Source of the DNA: Trifolium pratense
Taxonomy: Eukaryota > Streptophyta > Magnoliopsida > Fabales > Fabaceae
DNA length: 64,000 nt
Direction of reading: 5' to 3'
Assembly (NCBI RefSeq): GCF_020283565.1
Contig: NC_060061.1
Location: forward strand, 32,215,362-32,279,361
The first letter of the stretch is position 1. Each line of letters opens with the position of its first letter. The notes under the pieces are model-generated. The model made no database searches. It was not told the origin of the DNA and saw only the letters and a program-made list of their open reading frames with translations. The translations under genes were made by a program, and so were the position numbers. Positions 1 through 12,385 of the stretch are shown here, in pieces.

Positions 1-99
1 TTTTGAGTAAAATCTTTTTTTTTTTTTTTATAAATGTGTACATATTAATCTTTTATTTTTTTTAATCATTATTAGCATATTTATCTTTTTTTTTTCTTT

Positions 100-690
100 T
101 TTTTTTCACATAGATTTTTTTTTACACAATGGATTTCATTCAAGTTGTTTCAATATAAGATGAACAATAATCATAAATTTAGGAACTAGCAATAAAATAA
201 GTTGTCCCAGCTAAGTCACGAGCCACTAAATTAATTTATCTCTTAACATAAGTGACCTTCTAGTTTTTTGAAGCAAGTGACCATCTAGTTCTAATTCAAA
301 TCTAGTAATCTTCTACATAATTCAATAATTGCAACTCTACTTGATTTTTAGCTTTGTTACCAAGAGCTTACACCACTTGCAAGCAGATTGTTTCGATCTG
401 ACTTGTGAATTATGCAACCATGTGAGTGCTTCCAATTCTCCTATAGCTGTCGCCTCAACAATGACAGGTTTGCCTTCAAGCCTCTTTGTGAACGCAGCAA
501 CAAACTTACCATTATCGTCCCGTAAACATGCTGCAACGCAAAATAAATTTTGTTCCGCATAACATGCTGTATCGACATTGTACTTAAGCATACCTGCCGG
601 AGGTTTAATCCACCTCTGATTACCTTTTGTTGTTATGTTGTAGCCGTCATGCATTTTCGTTTTATGAAGATTAAGGATTGCTTTCAAGTT
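100..690 (-). pseudogene. LINE 3' end remnant with RNase H-like domain
   Basis: Minus-strand remnant of a plant non-LTR retrotransposon. The open part (687 down to 337) reads WIKPPAGMLKYNVD followed by LRDDNGKF and EATAIGELEALTWL, the layout of the RNase H-like domain (RVT_3) that closes plant LINE polyproteins; the D of NVD and the E of GELEAL fit catalytic acidic positions. Below 337 the frame is broken by stops, but further RNase H and LINE-tail similarity can be followed to about 130. T-rich runs at 80-130 on the plus strand would be the poly(A) tail. The reverse transcriptase is absent, so this is a 5'-truncated relic. Family assignment rests on recognised motifs, not a search. Confidence 0.65.
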
Positions 691-739
691 ATTTGGTTAA
701 CGATTATTTGGTTGAATTAGAGGACTCGTAACAAGTGTT

Positions 740-863
740 TTTACAATAACAAAGCTTTTTATGCGGGTTTAGTGGTCTCTCAAATAAAAATTCATGTTTG
801 CTTTTACAATAACAAAGCTTTTTATACGAGTTTAGTGGTCTCTCAAATAAAAATTCATGTTTA
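740..863. repeat. Two-copy tandem repeat, period about 63 bp
   Basis: Two consecutive near-identical copies (740-802 and 803-863) differ at a couple of positions in the middle. No coding potential. The stretch 864-1067 holds nothing I recognise. Confidence 0.8.
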
Positions 864-1067
864 GTGATGATTCAAGGTGAAATTCAAAGGTTTTGATCGT
901 TGTTTTAGTCTTGGGTTTAACAGCCCTTTGTTATGTTTGGGCTTGCCAATTTTGTAACCTCTTTTACTAATCGGTACTCTTATTCGGTTGTCAAACTTGC
1001 AATGTAATACTATTCGTGTCAGAACGTTTTAGTATGTACGGATTAGTATGTACTTGTAATACTATTC

Positions 1068-1158
1068 TTTTTTTTTTTGTTTACAATGAGTTGGAAATCG
1101 AACACAGTACTTGTATCGTACTATCCAAACTTCTCACCACTAAATCAAACCTAATAGC
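1068..1158 (-). mobile_element. Short tRNA-derived SINE-like element
   Basis: On the minus strand a box-A-like TTTAGTGGTGAG is followed by a box-B-like GTTCGATTTCC and then an A-run (T-run at 1068-1078 on the plus strand). This is the order of a tRNA-derived SINE. It is only about 90 bp and no target duplication was identified. Confidence 0.5.
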
Positions 1159-1339
1159 TTCCTTACTCATTCATTTTATTCGATTAATATTGTGAAAAAT
1201 ACTAAAACATATATAAATATGAAATACTATTATTTTTTTTAATTTCTTACTCGTATGTGCACCGGTACCGATGGATGATATATTATTTTACTCCGATTAA
1301 GTGAAAAAGCACCTAGTGGAGCAGATTCCAGCTATACAC

Positions 1340-1400
<61 letters not shown>

Positions 1401-1401
1401 T
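1340..1401. repeat. (AAT)n microsatellite
   Basis: About twenty perfect AAT triplets. A (TA)n tract follows at 1619-1649. The intervening AT-rich DNA shows no gene. Confidence 0.95.
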
Positions 1402-1618
1402 AGTGTCCCAAGTACCGGTTAAGAATATTAATAAAAAAATTATTTTGAAACGTGCTTATTCAAATATCTTATAAAAAAATTATCTTACCAATATTTTTTG
1501 AATCAAATCTTACCAATATTAATTTTATCTTTTATTAATTTTATTAGTATCCCATAACATTAGTATATAACCCATAATATAAATGCAATTATGCAACTTG
1601 CCAAATGTTGGGCAATGA

Positions 1619-1651
<33 letters not shown>

Positions 1652-1739
1652 ATAATATAAAATCTTATACACTTACCAAAAGAAGCAATATATGATGAAG
1701 ATTTGATTTAGACATACAGACTAAATATGGAGAGGCAAC

Positions 1740-1910
1740 AGAAAGAAGGAGCTCCCCTTCAGTCCAAGCACATATATATGCAAAATATATATCTTCCGCT
1801 TCATTCATCCATATATTAATAATATTAATTCAATTAATGAATGAATCGCTATATGGTTCAGCAATCATATATATGTATGGGCTGAAGGAAGCCCCTTCAT
1901 TCTCTTTCTC
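1740..1910 (-). ncRNA. MIR319: MIR319-type microRNA precursor
   Basis: Read on the minus strand, the 5' arm (about 1902-1878) contains GGGGCTTCCTTCAGCCCA and the 3' arm (1767-1748) contains TTGGACTGAAGGGGAGCTCC. The arms pair almost completely, with one bulged G and one mismatch, across a long loop. The 3'-arm sequence matches mature miR319 (TTGGACTGAAGGGAGCTCC) except for one extra G. Known MIR319 hairpins have the mature strand on the 3' arm, a long stem, and a conserved upper stem resembling TGAATGAwGCGGwAGA; that motif is present at about 1803-1788. miR319 guides cleavage of TCP transcription-factor mRNAs that control leaf growth. No conserved ORF overlaps it. The plus strand also folds, but its 3' arm fits miR319 less well. 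Processing and strand are inferred. Confidence 0.82.
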
Positions 1911-1965
1911 TCCCATTCTCACACACACAATCTCCTCTGCTTGCTAGCTAGCTGCTGCATCACAT

Positions 1966-1975
1966 CTATATATAT
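1966..1975 (-). promoter_or_regulatory. Probable TATA box of the MIR319 transcript
   Basis: The minus strand reads TATATATAGA about 70 bp upstream of the hairpin's 5' arm. With a start roughly 30 bp downstream, a short leader would precede the hairpin. Position and consensus only. Confidence 0.45.
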
Positions 1976-1979
1976 TTCC

Positions 1980-2640
1980 ATGCAAGTTTTCAAACTGATT
2001 AATTAGAATGTTTTTTGAAAAATAACAAATAGGTTATATATGCATGGTTGTTTGTATAGTTATTTACTAGAGTAGAGACTAGTTTGGTTGACACAAACTT
2101 GAACCTGAGTAACTACTTACTACTACTAAGAGGGATTAAGAACAGAAAGCTCAGAGGTATATGCTGACAGGAATCCTAAAACTGTTATGGTTTTATGGCT
2201 ATATGTGCTAATGTGCTATATGATGCTTAGATGAAAGAAAACGAGTGTGTGTGTTATAAAGAAATGAATACTGTATACAAAGACCAAAAGCACATAATAT
2301 ATAATGGCCAACAAGGAAATGCATTAGTAATAATTTTATATATACTATGCAAAATTTTGAGACATGATGGGTCAGTGTCCCTACATGAGAGTCAAAGAGG
2401 ACAATATAGTATAATGGTTGAATAAATAATAAGTTCCACTTACACTCACATTAATGTTGCAGTACCACTTTCTTCAATGCAAAAACTAAATGTACTCCTT
2501 CTATAATAATGTTCAGTTTCACAGCAGCGATCCTCAGCTCTATTGTAGTCCTTGTATATATCGGGTCTAATTTATCTTTATAAAATCGGTTTGTAAGATG
2601 ATAAATGTTCCTATTTGTAACTATATGTTCATGCCATATT
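1980..2640. other. AT-rich non-coding DNA upstream of MIR319
   Basis: Probably promoter-proximal DNA of the minus-strand microRNA gene. Short open frames here lack any recognisable domain. No element ends were identified. Confidence 0.5.
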
Positions 2641-2644
2641 CTAT

Positions 2645-2760
2645 CTGATTGAACTAGTTGAACAAGGGTTAAACAAGTTAGAAATTCAGGGTTCAAGTCC
2701 TGGCAAAATGTAAAAAAAATTAACATAATAATTAACATACTAACAATTTCTCATTAAAAA
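2645..2760 (+). mobile_element. tRNA-derived SINE-like relic
   Basis: A good box B (GGTTCAAGTCC at about 2690) lies about 40 bp downstream of a weak box-A-like stretch and is followed by A-rich DNA. A genuine tRNA cloverleaf could not be drawn, so this looks like a SINE relic rather than a tRNA gene. Confidence 0.35.
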
Positions 2761-3295
2761 AAAATGCAAATAAGTTTAATGAGATATGTTTATTCAAGGT
2801 CACAACTAGCCAGTGTTTTCTAAATCCTAAATGTCACTTGCATCCATTTAAAGTATAGATCAACCTATATATAGTAGCTACTAACTTTCCTACATTCTCA
2901 ACAATATTCATTTAATTGCTAACTAATCATTCAAAGGGGATAGTGCTTGGATCCTTAGACATGCATAGGATACAAGTTGCTCTACAGTCTACAATGTGCT
3001 TTATTAGCTGTTTATTATGATAATAACTTAATAATAACTCGATACAAAAGATGAACGAAACAATAAAATACAATGATTATGAATTTTGGTTAAATATACA
3101 TATGTCTTCAACTACAGATCAGTTGCAGTTCTGTCTTATTGATAGTAAAAGAATGAGTTGTAAATGTAATACTCATATATAAATACTACGGTCCATAAAA
3201 AAAAACTCTTGACCGGTACCATGGAGATATTATCTATTGTTCACGTATGTAAATATAAGATAAGATACAAATGGTGAGCTATTCTATTGAGAAAC
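2761..3295. other. Non-coding AT-rich DNA, nothing recognised
   Basis: No ORF of note, no repeat termini, no RNA gene seen. Confidence 0.5.
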
Positions 3296-3312
3296 AGAAG
3301 AGAAGCTCCAAG

Positions 3313-3616
3313 GGGAATAGTTATCGGGCCGGATGAGATTTTTGTAAGGATTCAAGTCATTTCATGAAAATGGCTATTATCAAAGAAGGCTACTTCACCA
3401 TGTTTATTTTAGGAGTGGTGCATTGAGCCTTTTGAATGTATAGTTCGCTAGTTTGGGCGGAGTTTATAGATTTGACCGATCAAATGAGATGTATTTGATT
3501 GGGATTCTTTTTGTTTGGGTTGAGTATTATTTGTACTTCTCCTTCCGGTATGGGTAAAGTATCTTTTATACTTTTTCCATATATCTATAAAATCGTTTGC
3601 CGTTCCGAAAAAAAAA
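3313..3616 (+). mobile_element. 5'-truncated LINE 3' tail with 17-bp target duplication
   Basis: A roughly 300-bp segment ends in a poly(A) run (3607-3617). It is flanked by AGAAGAGAAGCTCCAAG (3296-3312) and AGAAGAGAAGTTCCAAG (3617-3633), a 17-bp target-site duplication with one mismatch. A poly(A) tail plus a long, variable duplication is the signature of target-primed reverse transcription. No coding sequence is retained. Confidence 0.75.
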
Positions 3617-3810
3617 AGAAGAGAAGTTCCAAGAATACTCTAAACAACTAATGTAAAACACATTTTGCCCTAAAAATGATCTGCCATTTTTCTTCCAAGT
3701 GCCTCCTTTTATAGTCTCACATTCCTTGATTTAATGGGCATTTCCCAAGATTTGAATGTCCAAGCCCAATAAGCTATAACTCTGATATTCATATGCAACT
3801 TTTTCGTAGG

Positions 3811-4210
3811 ACACGTGGAGCTGAAGCACGCGAAGCTCCTGTCTCTCGTCCGTGCAATTCACATGGAGTTGAAGCATGCGTAGCTCACGTCACTCGTCCG
3901 TGCAGATGGCGTGGAGTTGGAGCATGTATAGCTCACGTCACTATGTTCGTCCATGACGCATGGAAGATCAAGTCGAGGTCCAAAAGACTTGCACAATTGA
4001 ACTAAGGGTGGAGTTCAACATGACCTAAATGACCACATTGAGTCAGTCGTGATGAAAATTGAGCTTAAAATGACCTGGCTGGTCAAGTTGAGCGTAGAGC
4101 TCATGGTCAAGCTAAGTCAGACATGCTGAAGACAGTGTTCATGGTCGAGCTGAGCTAAACATGCTGAAGATGGAGCTCCTGGTCGAGTTGAGTTGGGCAT
4201 ACTAAGGTAG
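3811..4210. repeat. Two adjacent degenerate tandem-repeat blocks
   Basis: Block 1 (3811-3952) has three diverged copies of a unit of about 47 bp built on GTGGAGyTGrAGCA and CTCGTCCGTGCA. Block 2 (4097-4210) has three copies of a 37-39 bp unit built on GAGCTCmTGGTCrAG and ACATGCTGAAGA. Block 1 stays open in one frame (3793-4005), but the product is repeat-derived and unlike a known protein. The rest of 3634-5588 shows no supportable gene. Confidence 0.6.
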
Positions 4211-5588
4211 AGCTCATGGTAACCTAGAGGGTCAAAGTGTAATAGAGTGCATATGATATGGTCATCCATACTAGTTCACAGTCCACCAAACGTCAAACCT
4301 ATTAAGGTGTAGACGTTTGTTCTTCATCGCGTCAACCAATATCAATCCAACTAAGAACCATAACGAACAGATACCACCCATAAATATATGCAGTGCTTTA
4401 CATATATAGTCACATTCCCTGTCATCAAAACTGCAAAAATAACCAGTGGTCATGTCTGTCAGAGTACTATCTTACAAGCATGATAATTAGTACACGTGCA
4501 TTGCGTTCCACGACTGGTTTGCATTGCAGACCATTTTCCAAGCAACTTCAATTCAATTCCCATTTGGGATCTGATGTTCACTTACACTACTGGTTGGTTT
4601 CAGACTACAACTATTTCTTTGCCAACATTGTCTTCTACCACCGACACATGGTAACTAACAGAACAGTAAGGTTGTGCTCAGAACAAACCAGCAAATTGTA
4701 TTTCTGAATAAGAAAATGAAAGTATTATACTTTAATTGTTAGTATTGTTTATCTAATGGTTTTTTTTTTTTTGTTATGCAGATAAGTGACAAACGCCACC
4801 TAAAACTAAGACACATAATTACGAAGTTTCATATTTGAGTTCATCTCTAATTTTTCTATTTCTCCTCTTAGAAAGTAACTAAGCAAACACATAAATAAAA
4901 GGCATATTAAATTAATATACCTCTCAATTTTCCTATTATTTATCATAACCTTTAATTAGTAGTAGTATGTCCATTTTTATGTGTAGCCAGGTAAGCTAAT
5001 AGTGACATGTAGGAGCTATTAGCAGTGATTGCAGTGATACTACTATTAAATATATGCAATTACATAAAATTTAGCCAAAAAAAATGAAGCAAGAAAGGAG
5101 TACAGTACAGCTAAACTGAAGGAAAGAAGGAAGTGGACGTGTCAGAGAGAGATCAGAGAAGAATTCCCACCAAAAAAGGTGATGAGTAAAGTCATAAATG
5201 CAAAGATGAACTGTGGCACTTTATGTGGACAAGAGGGGTCAAAAGTTTCAGTGATGAAATGGAGGAAAGGAAGATAGGTAATGAATAATGTGATATCCCA
5301 CAATGCTAAAGTGGGGAGCAGCAACCAGACCACCAATGGACCACATAAGATATGGATTTGAAAAACTTTAATCTTCTGCTGATTCAGCTGCATTTTGTTA
5401 ATTCAGAGATAATGTTGAGTTTGAGAACTACTTTTACTCAATCATGTTTACACATTAATCATGTGCTTCATATGGTTCCTGTTCCTTGGCATGGAAATTG
5501 GATAGAGTACCAATGTTTTCAATCATAGTTGTAATTGCAATGCTGGTTAAAATGACATTACAATCTTTGAGATTTGAGAGAAAACAAA

Positions 5589-5859
5589 TTTTAGGGTGGA
5601 CCACTTAGGTTGGTGATCTCTAATATTCAACACATGAAAATTATCGTAAGTTCCAACTACGACTTATAATATCTATCGAAAGTAGAAGTTTATGGTTCTT
5701 CTTATACTAGCGAATGAGTGACTTAAAACTCGACTCATATTTGTCGCTCTTTGTTTTTGTCAACGATCACCAATCAAGTCATCATCTCGAAAGATATCAG
5801 TCATCATTTGGTATTTTGAATGATTTTTGAATTGACAATTAAAGTGGTCCACCATAAAA
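5589..5859. mobile_element. Fold-back MITE-like element
   Basis: The left end reads TTTTAGGGTGGACCACTT, and the reverse complement of the right end reads TTTTATGGTGGACCACTT. A second inverted pair (GTTGGTGATC near 5608 and GATCACCAA near 5765) lies inside. There is no coding capacity and no clear target duplication, so the superfamily is unresolved. Confidence 0.55.
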
Positions 5860-6655
5860 CCACTTTTAAATTAAGAGATGTGATTACAAACACACTTTAA
5901 AAACCTTAATGTTTATCACAATTGTGATCATGGATGACATCTCAAAACATAATGATTGTGAATGACAATTTGACAATATGTTATTCTCATCAACCAGCTC
6001 AGGTGGTAAGTGTGCTTGTGTTATTTATTTTCATGCTTACAAAACAAATCTATTAAAAAAAACTTCAACATCACACTAAGAATTTATAAAAGTGATTTTC
6101 CCAAAAAAATTAATTACTTTTTTTATTTCTTTTCCTAAACAGGTAGATATTATGTAAAAGATATAAAAAAAAAATCATAAAAAAGCTTAATTAAATGAGT
6201 TATGTATGCCTGCACTTGCATGGTGGAAACAAACCCCAACAAAATAATATAGGGTAAGAGGTGAATGAATATTATAAACAAATATGTCTAATTGTATGAG
6301 AAATGATGTTTGAATATCAAAATTTTGTTATCAAGTGTTTTTTTGTGTGTAGTTTTGAAAAGTGTAGAAAGTGAAAAATACAAGAGATAGAGATAAACAT
6401 ATACATTGTCAATTTTTTTATGTTCAAATAACACACGTCATACCTCCTTGCATTTTTGTTGAAAAGGAAAGAAAAAACATGAGAGGAAAAAAAACACTTG
6501 TAAATGCCATAAATGTAATTTTCTTTATTATTTCAATTCCATAGAATCCATTAGTTAATGAGAAACATTACCAAACCAAAGTACTAAACATGGCATTTGG
6601 TAGGAAGATTTTACTTTTTAGCTCAATAATATGATCCATCCTAAACAAAGCTAGC
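5860..6655. other. AT-rich spacer downstream of the RING gene
   Basis: Contains low-complexity A/T runs. The part next to 6656 would hold the 3' UTR of the minus-strand RING gene. No further gene seen. Confidence 0.5.
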
Positions 6656-9600
6656 TCAAAACAACTGATAAAACAAACTTGTTGATCCATCTCCGAAGGT
6701 CCGCAGATCAGAAGGTTTTACCAATGTCCTGCATAACGGGCAAGTCCATTCTCTCTCAAACCTGGAAAACAAATTCGTAAAGACAAGCGATGAAAAGATG
6801 ATTTTGAACAAATCTGAATTATTATTCTGATACAAAGGAAGGTTAATGAAATAAAAAACTTGCCATAGACCCAAAGTTCTAAAGTTAGGGTTAGGAGAAA
6901 TCACAATTTCTGGTCATCAGATGCAAAGTAGAATAGCAGAGTGCACTTATATTAAAAAATCATTTCCATTAATGATACATTTTCTTCCATAACCATTTTA
7001 ATGCAGATAGGGGGGCCATCAATATCTCTTTCCCTAATACCCTATTCTCATGCTCCATACAATTATTAGTCAAACTTAACAATGCAACACTTGGATAATA
7101 ATGAAAAGCATACAAAAAGAAATTGAAAACTATCAAGAGGCAGTATCCAAGTCTAATAAATAGTTTAAGGATGCCTAACAAGCAAGGGTTTCAATTTTTA
7201 TTAGTTAATAATCACAAATTGTTTATGTAAACCATTTCCATATTCTGAATTTATTTATAGACCACTGACGTATCTAGCAAAGATATGCCAAAATTTAGGT
7301 GCAACGGAGATGTAAACCTAAAATAATTATGTGGACAGCCATTCTGATAACTAATAGATGCAATTTATTTATGGGATATACTCTAGATTGATGGCGTATA
7401 CACCAAAATCCAAATAATTATCTACTTTTTATAAACCTACAGTTTATTTGTCCGAGAGGAGTGTTAGGAACACACTCCAACACCGCTCTCTAATTAGTTG
7501 AAATCAATTTCAACTAAATAGGCAGAATTTAGTTCAAAAGAGATTGTTGCTAGCACTTCTCTTTGTCCTAAATAGGAAGTAAGTTTTCAATTTAAAAGGT
7601 CTAAAGATGTAATAAAACTGTGAACTGACCATTCGGATAAACACTCCTCGCAGAACATATGATTACAGCACAACAGGATAGGAGCATGCATCTTCTCTTG
7701 GCATATAGCGCACAGATCACCAGCAGCATTTACCTGCATTTAGATACTCAACTTAGAATCACCAGTAAAAAGACTATTGAAAAAAGTCTTCCACTATACA
7801 AATATTGGTATATACAAAATAACAGCGTTAAATAACAAAAGGGAGGTCAGTAACAAATAGTACAGAATAAAACCACATCAATATTTCAAAGACCTCCAGC
7901 TCTTCAACATATTTATATAAAGAAGCCTTATGAAAGTATACATTATCCAAGTGCTTCAGAAAATAAAAGAAAACCACGATCCAATAAAGGAATGTAAAAG
8001 AAATGTCCCAAGTAAGATGCTTGGTTGGTGAGTTGATGGAGGTTGAAGGAGTTCTAATTAGGAATTCGTTCAAACCCTGAAAACTAATATAACCACTATT
8101 TACAAACAACTAACATTTGCCTAATAATTTTTTTTTGGTTAAGAGTCCCACATTGGATGAGGTGTAATTGGAAAATGTGTTTATACGTGGTGTTGGGTAG
8201 TCCTCACCTTACAAGCCGGTTTTGTAAGAATGAGTTAGGTCCAACCCAAATTCTAATCAAAGTCTATCCAAGATCTATTGAGCCACCTGCTATTAGACCA
8301 CTATGATCACGCTCCAGATATCTAGCCTTGGGCATGAAGGGATGTGTTAAGAGTCTCACATTAGATGAGATATGACCTAAAAATGTGCTTATAATTGGTG
8401 GGTAGTCTCCTCACCTTACAAGCCGGTTTTGTAACGGTTGAATCATACGACACCTATATTCTAATAAATAAATGTAAAAGCAAGAACTTATCCTTGAAAT
8501 TTTTAGCTTTTCTCTTTACTCAGAAACACAATTAAACACAAACAAGGCATGCCACAAAGTTCGTCCTCCCTTACTTCTAAAACCTCTATAAGCTGACTTG
8601 GCAGAATTTGCTCTAAATTTGAAGCAAGGGTAAGGAATTTCAGAAGACCGCAAAAAAATTAATCTAAAGATACAAACAAGGGCAGGATACAATGTACATG
8701 TATAGAAATAAAATTAGTTCATCAAACCAATGCGTAAAAACAATGAAGATCGGAAGCAAAACCATAACTAAATAAGTAACAACATTCACAAAAAAAAAGT
8801 ATACGAAAACCTTACTTGTCCCTTGATAACAGTATTTAAAACTTCGAAATGCTTTTAGAAAAAAGATGAGGGAGGATGAATATAGTATCATAGGTTTTTT
8901 TTTCAAGGATCCCTTCCCAGTCCCCACATCATCCATAAAAATTATGTTCTATTAAAGCACAACTACCAAGCAAACAACTAAATAAATTTTGAGTCGTGAG
9001 AACACAATGTATTCCGGAGAGAATGCAAACATATTCCACATCTTTTTACTATAACCAAAGACTGTTGCATTAATTTATCTAATTTTATTTTCAGATTGAT
9101 GAAGTATGTTGTGGACTAAGAGGTAAAGTTAACTCCACTTAAACATATAATTGCATTATTTAATTTAAAAAACGAGGTTTATAATTGAAGGAGGGACACA
9201 ACTCACAAGTCCCTTATCTTATGCATCTAAAATTTGAATATCCAATTTTAAATATTTTTTGTAGATTTTGTATGCATTAAGAAATATAATAAAGCTACAA
9301 TGTCTAAACAACAAAATGGTATTGAAACAAAGGATAGAGAAGTGTCATTATAATTGCAATTATTCAGAACCAGATTCAATCAATTTCAGAATAATTACCT
9401 GTTCCGTTGTGGCATAAACCCCATAATGAACTTCCTTTTTTGACAACGCTCTTAAAGCAGAAATTAAGCACTGGATCTAATAAACATATAGAAGGTTAAA
9501 GAAAATGGAATAGTTTAGGGTCATGCACAAACATCTTAATATACGACATAAGTAGGAAAGCCCGATTTTATAGAATGATAGCTTACCTTCTCAACTGAAG

Positions 9601-11237
9601 ATGTTAGCTTGAACGTTAGATACAATCCTGTGATCAGTGATGAGAAGAGACTTCCAAAGTCCTTGTTAAAGAAAAATCGGTACCAAACTGGTGCTGGCAA
9701 GAAAGTACGATAGAGCAGAAGTGTGTACTCAACTAGAGTTAACATTTGAGCCTTGAAACAATTTAACACATTTTCAGATAGCTGCAGCAGGAAACTATAC
9801 TTGAAAACTACAGGATTATTTTGAAAAGCAAAGAAACCACTCCTAACCTGTTGACGGAAATTATGGCATCTGCCATTTTTGTAGTAAACCAGCAACAAAC
9901 ACTTAAAAGCCATTGCTGCTTGCCGTACCAATATATCTGAAAGCCAATGAATATTGTGACCATGGATGCCAATTGAAATGAGAGGTGTGGCACTATATGC
10001 TTCAAGCTCAAATAATGCTTGATAACAGACAATACTTATTTGGACATTTAGAATAAGATGTTCTTAAGCTATTGTGAAGTTGTGTTAGTGCCAATCTGAG
10101 ACTTGTTTGTATACAATCACTTAACACTTTATCTAAATGCGCTCCAAGGGAGTGGACATAGACGATAAAACACTTGAGAGTTAAAAATCTGTCTTTATGG
10201 AAACACTGGATTTTAACAAAATTCCAGCAGTAATATTCCCTGTTTTCTCGGAAGATCAAGCAATGACAAGCAACTCAAAGCACAAAAAGGATTGGTTTTT
10301 CTTTACATCAAAACGCTGACCCTGTGAGAAAACCCCCATTGTCAAAGAACTGTTAACTTTATCCTAAAAAAATTATTCAATTTTGGTTCTGGACCATTAA
10401 TTAAATACAAAAGATCTGTTTCACTGTACTTCTTCCACTCCCACGATATACTTTAAATAATAAAAATCTTTTAAAATATAGTTAAATTATGAAACCAACA
10501 CAAAAAGGAAAGCTTATCTTTCATTATTATTAGTCAAGAAAATAACCATGCTATTGAGTTGAAACTTAAAAGCACCGTATATGTTAATCAAACATTCAAC
10601 ATTTGATCTAAACCGCATAATTATTTACTAAGCAGATTACTTTCTGTTTTAAATCACGAACTATTTACATGCATTTTATGTCACTAAGTTTGATGAAGCA
10701 AATAAACTGTCTGGTGCAAACAATTGATAACAATGCAATAGCTGCATATAGTGCATAATATATACAGAATGAATTCATACCATTAACCAAAATGATGAAT
10801 ATTGCATGCCAGAAAGGTGGTGTTGATTCTGGCGGAAACATGGCCAGAGGGTATAGAACATCATCATTTTGATACCACCAGTAAATGCATATCACATACA
10901 GCATGAAGGAAAAAGAGACACCAAGAAGAATAAAGATTTTCTGATCTCCCTGCAAAACAAAACTTGAATTTAGCCTCTCTAATAATTTTGTCGTCTTTTT
11001 ATGAGGAGAGGAGTTTACAAGCAAATGCTTCATTTGGAAATGAAAATTCTACAAGACTTGCAAAATTATGAGCATAGTACCTTTAGAGCAGTCTGTTTCT
11101 TAACAAGTTCATTCGACTTGAACATCACAGCTGATAAACTGATTGTCACAAAGAAACCTGCAAGTTTTCATACAGAATTAAGTGCGGATTGATAAGGTGG
11201 GTTGATTGTTTTGGGGGACGGACATAGGGTTAGAGCG

Positions 11238-11282
<45 letters not shown>

Positions 11283-12385
11283 TCAGATGAAACAAACTAT
11301 AAATGAGACTCAGTTCACCAACTGAAATAACAGTTAAAAATCAAACCATGTTGTTTATTCCCCTATTCAAAAGAGGTGAAGCGGTTGCAACGAAGAAGAA
11401 AAGATACACTCACTAACTAACCCGGAACACAGATAGCATGCAATATATAATCTTCTTCATTAAGTACAGCATAGATATTATCAAGTAAGGATCATTAAAG
11501 AAACACAAGACATCAACATAATATCTCAATACTAGCATACAAATTCATCTTCACATTTCTAGTTCGGTACAAATCAAATCCAAATTCCTTATAAAAACAG
11601 TAAACGAAAGACATGGCAAAACCCTACAAGGTCATCATAAATCATTCAACACACTCTCTCCGGTATCATATATAAGCAAAGATTCTTTTGCAAGTTCATT
11701 GAATAATTGATGTATCTGGTTCATATTATGGGCAAGCTACATAAGTTATTCAATGAACCTGGAAAAAAAAACTTTGCTTGTATACCACGACCCTCTTCAT
11801 CACAATTTGAAGAGGGAGTACTATTTTCTTATGTTCAACCCTCTTCATCACAATTTGAAAGCCACACAACCCTCTTATATATGAACAACAAAATAAACTT
11901 GGTTCATCCACATGATTCAAGTCTAAACTCTATACTAGCATATGAGTACTACACAGTACACATCAGAAACCCCAAAATCCAATCCAACAATATAGAGTAA
12001 CATTATAAGACAACAAAACAAAAGACAAGAAAAGTATACCTTGGAAATGTTGTCGGATCAAAACAATCAACAACAAAAGAGAAAAAGGAAGAATCTGTTC
12101 AACAAGCTTAGCAATATACTGAAAATCAATCCTCGGATGGTTAGAAGAACTATCCCTATCACCACCACCGACAACATCAGCCAAAGACACAAGAGGAACT
12201 CTCTCCTCATCAATAGCACGACGATCCTCCTCCGAAAACATCATACCACGACGACCACCACCACCACCGCCACCAATCACCTCATTACAGCTCAATTCCT
12301 CAACCCTATCCCTCAAAGAACTGCCCTCTTCCTCCGAATTAGCACGAAACCGAGAACAAGTTCGAGTTCGAGGATTAGGAATCAT
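6656..12385 (-). CDS. RING-type E3 ubiquitin ligase with membrane spans (RNFT1/2-like), 8 exons
   Basis: Exons on the minus strand: 12385-12040, 11157-11081, 10949-10781, 9936-9848, 9751-9587, 9476-9399, 7733-7630, 6761-6656. All introns are GT-AG and phases join to an uninterrupted 377-residue protein. The ATG at 12385 is the first after an in-frame stop. The N-terminal ~95 residues are soluble, with a poly-Gly tract and acidic patches. Hydrophobic spans follow ([55 protein letters not shown]). A C3HC4 RING lies at about residues 316-353 (CAIC ... CNHMFC ... C ... CPLC) near the C-terminus. RNFT-type proteins have this layout and act as membrane-anchored ubiquitin ligases, probably at the ER. 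Intron 1 carries a poly-C tract and intron 6 a TRIM element. The family call is from recognised sequence; substrates are unknown. Confidence 0.88.
8136..8464 (+). mobile_element. TRIM (miniature LTR retrotransposon) in intron 6 of the RING gene
   Basis: Two similar direct repeats of about 120 bp (8136-8256 and 8345-8464) both contain TTAAGAGTCyCACATT, CTCACCTTACAAGCC and end near TTCTAA. Between them lies under 100 bp, starting with a decayed primer-binding-like stretch (TAATCAAAGTC, compare TGGTATCAGAGCC) and ending with a purine-rich GGGCATGAAGGGATG. That is the layout of a terminal-repeat retrotransposon in miniature. There is no coding capacity. The target duplication is not clear. Confidence 0.65.
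11238..11279. repeat. Poly-C homopolymer, 42 bases
   Basis: An uninterrupted run of C in intron 1 of the RING gene (poly-G in the transcript). Exceptional in an AT-rich genome; see findings for the possibility of an assembly artefact. Confidence 0.95.

Noticed and set aside
2670..2705. tRNA-gene-like box B
   Set aside because: No acceptor, D-arm or anticodon arm could be folded; more like a SINE relic.
5142..5393. 83-codon hydrophobic minus-strand frame
   Set aside because: No start context, homology or splice partners recognised; hydrophobicity follows from AT-rich composition.
6000..6045. CAGCTCAGGTGGTAAG box-A-like stretch
   Set aside because: No box B at a proper distance; too short to call a SINE.
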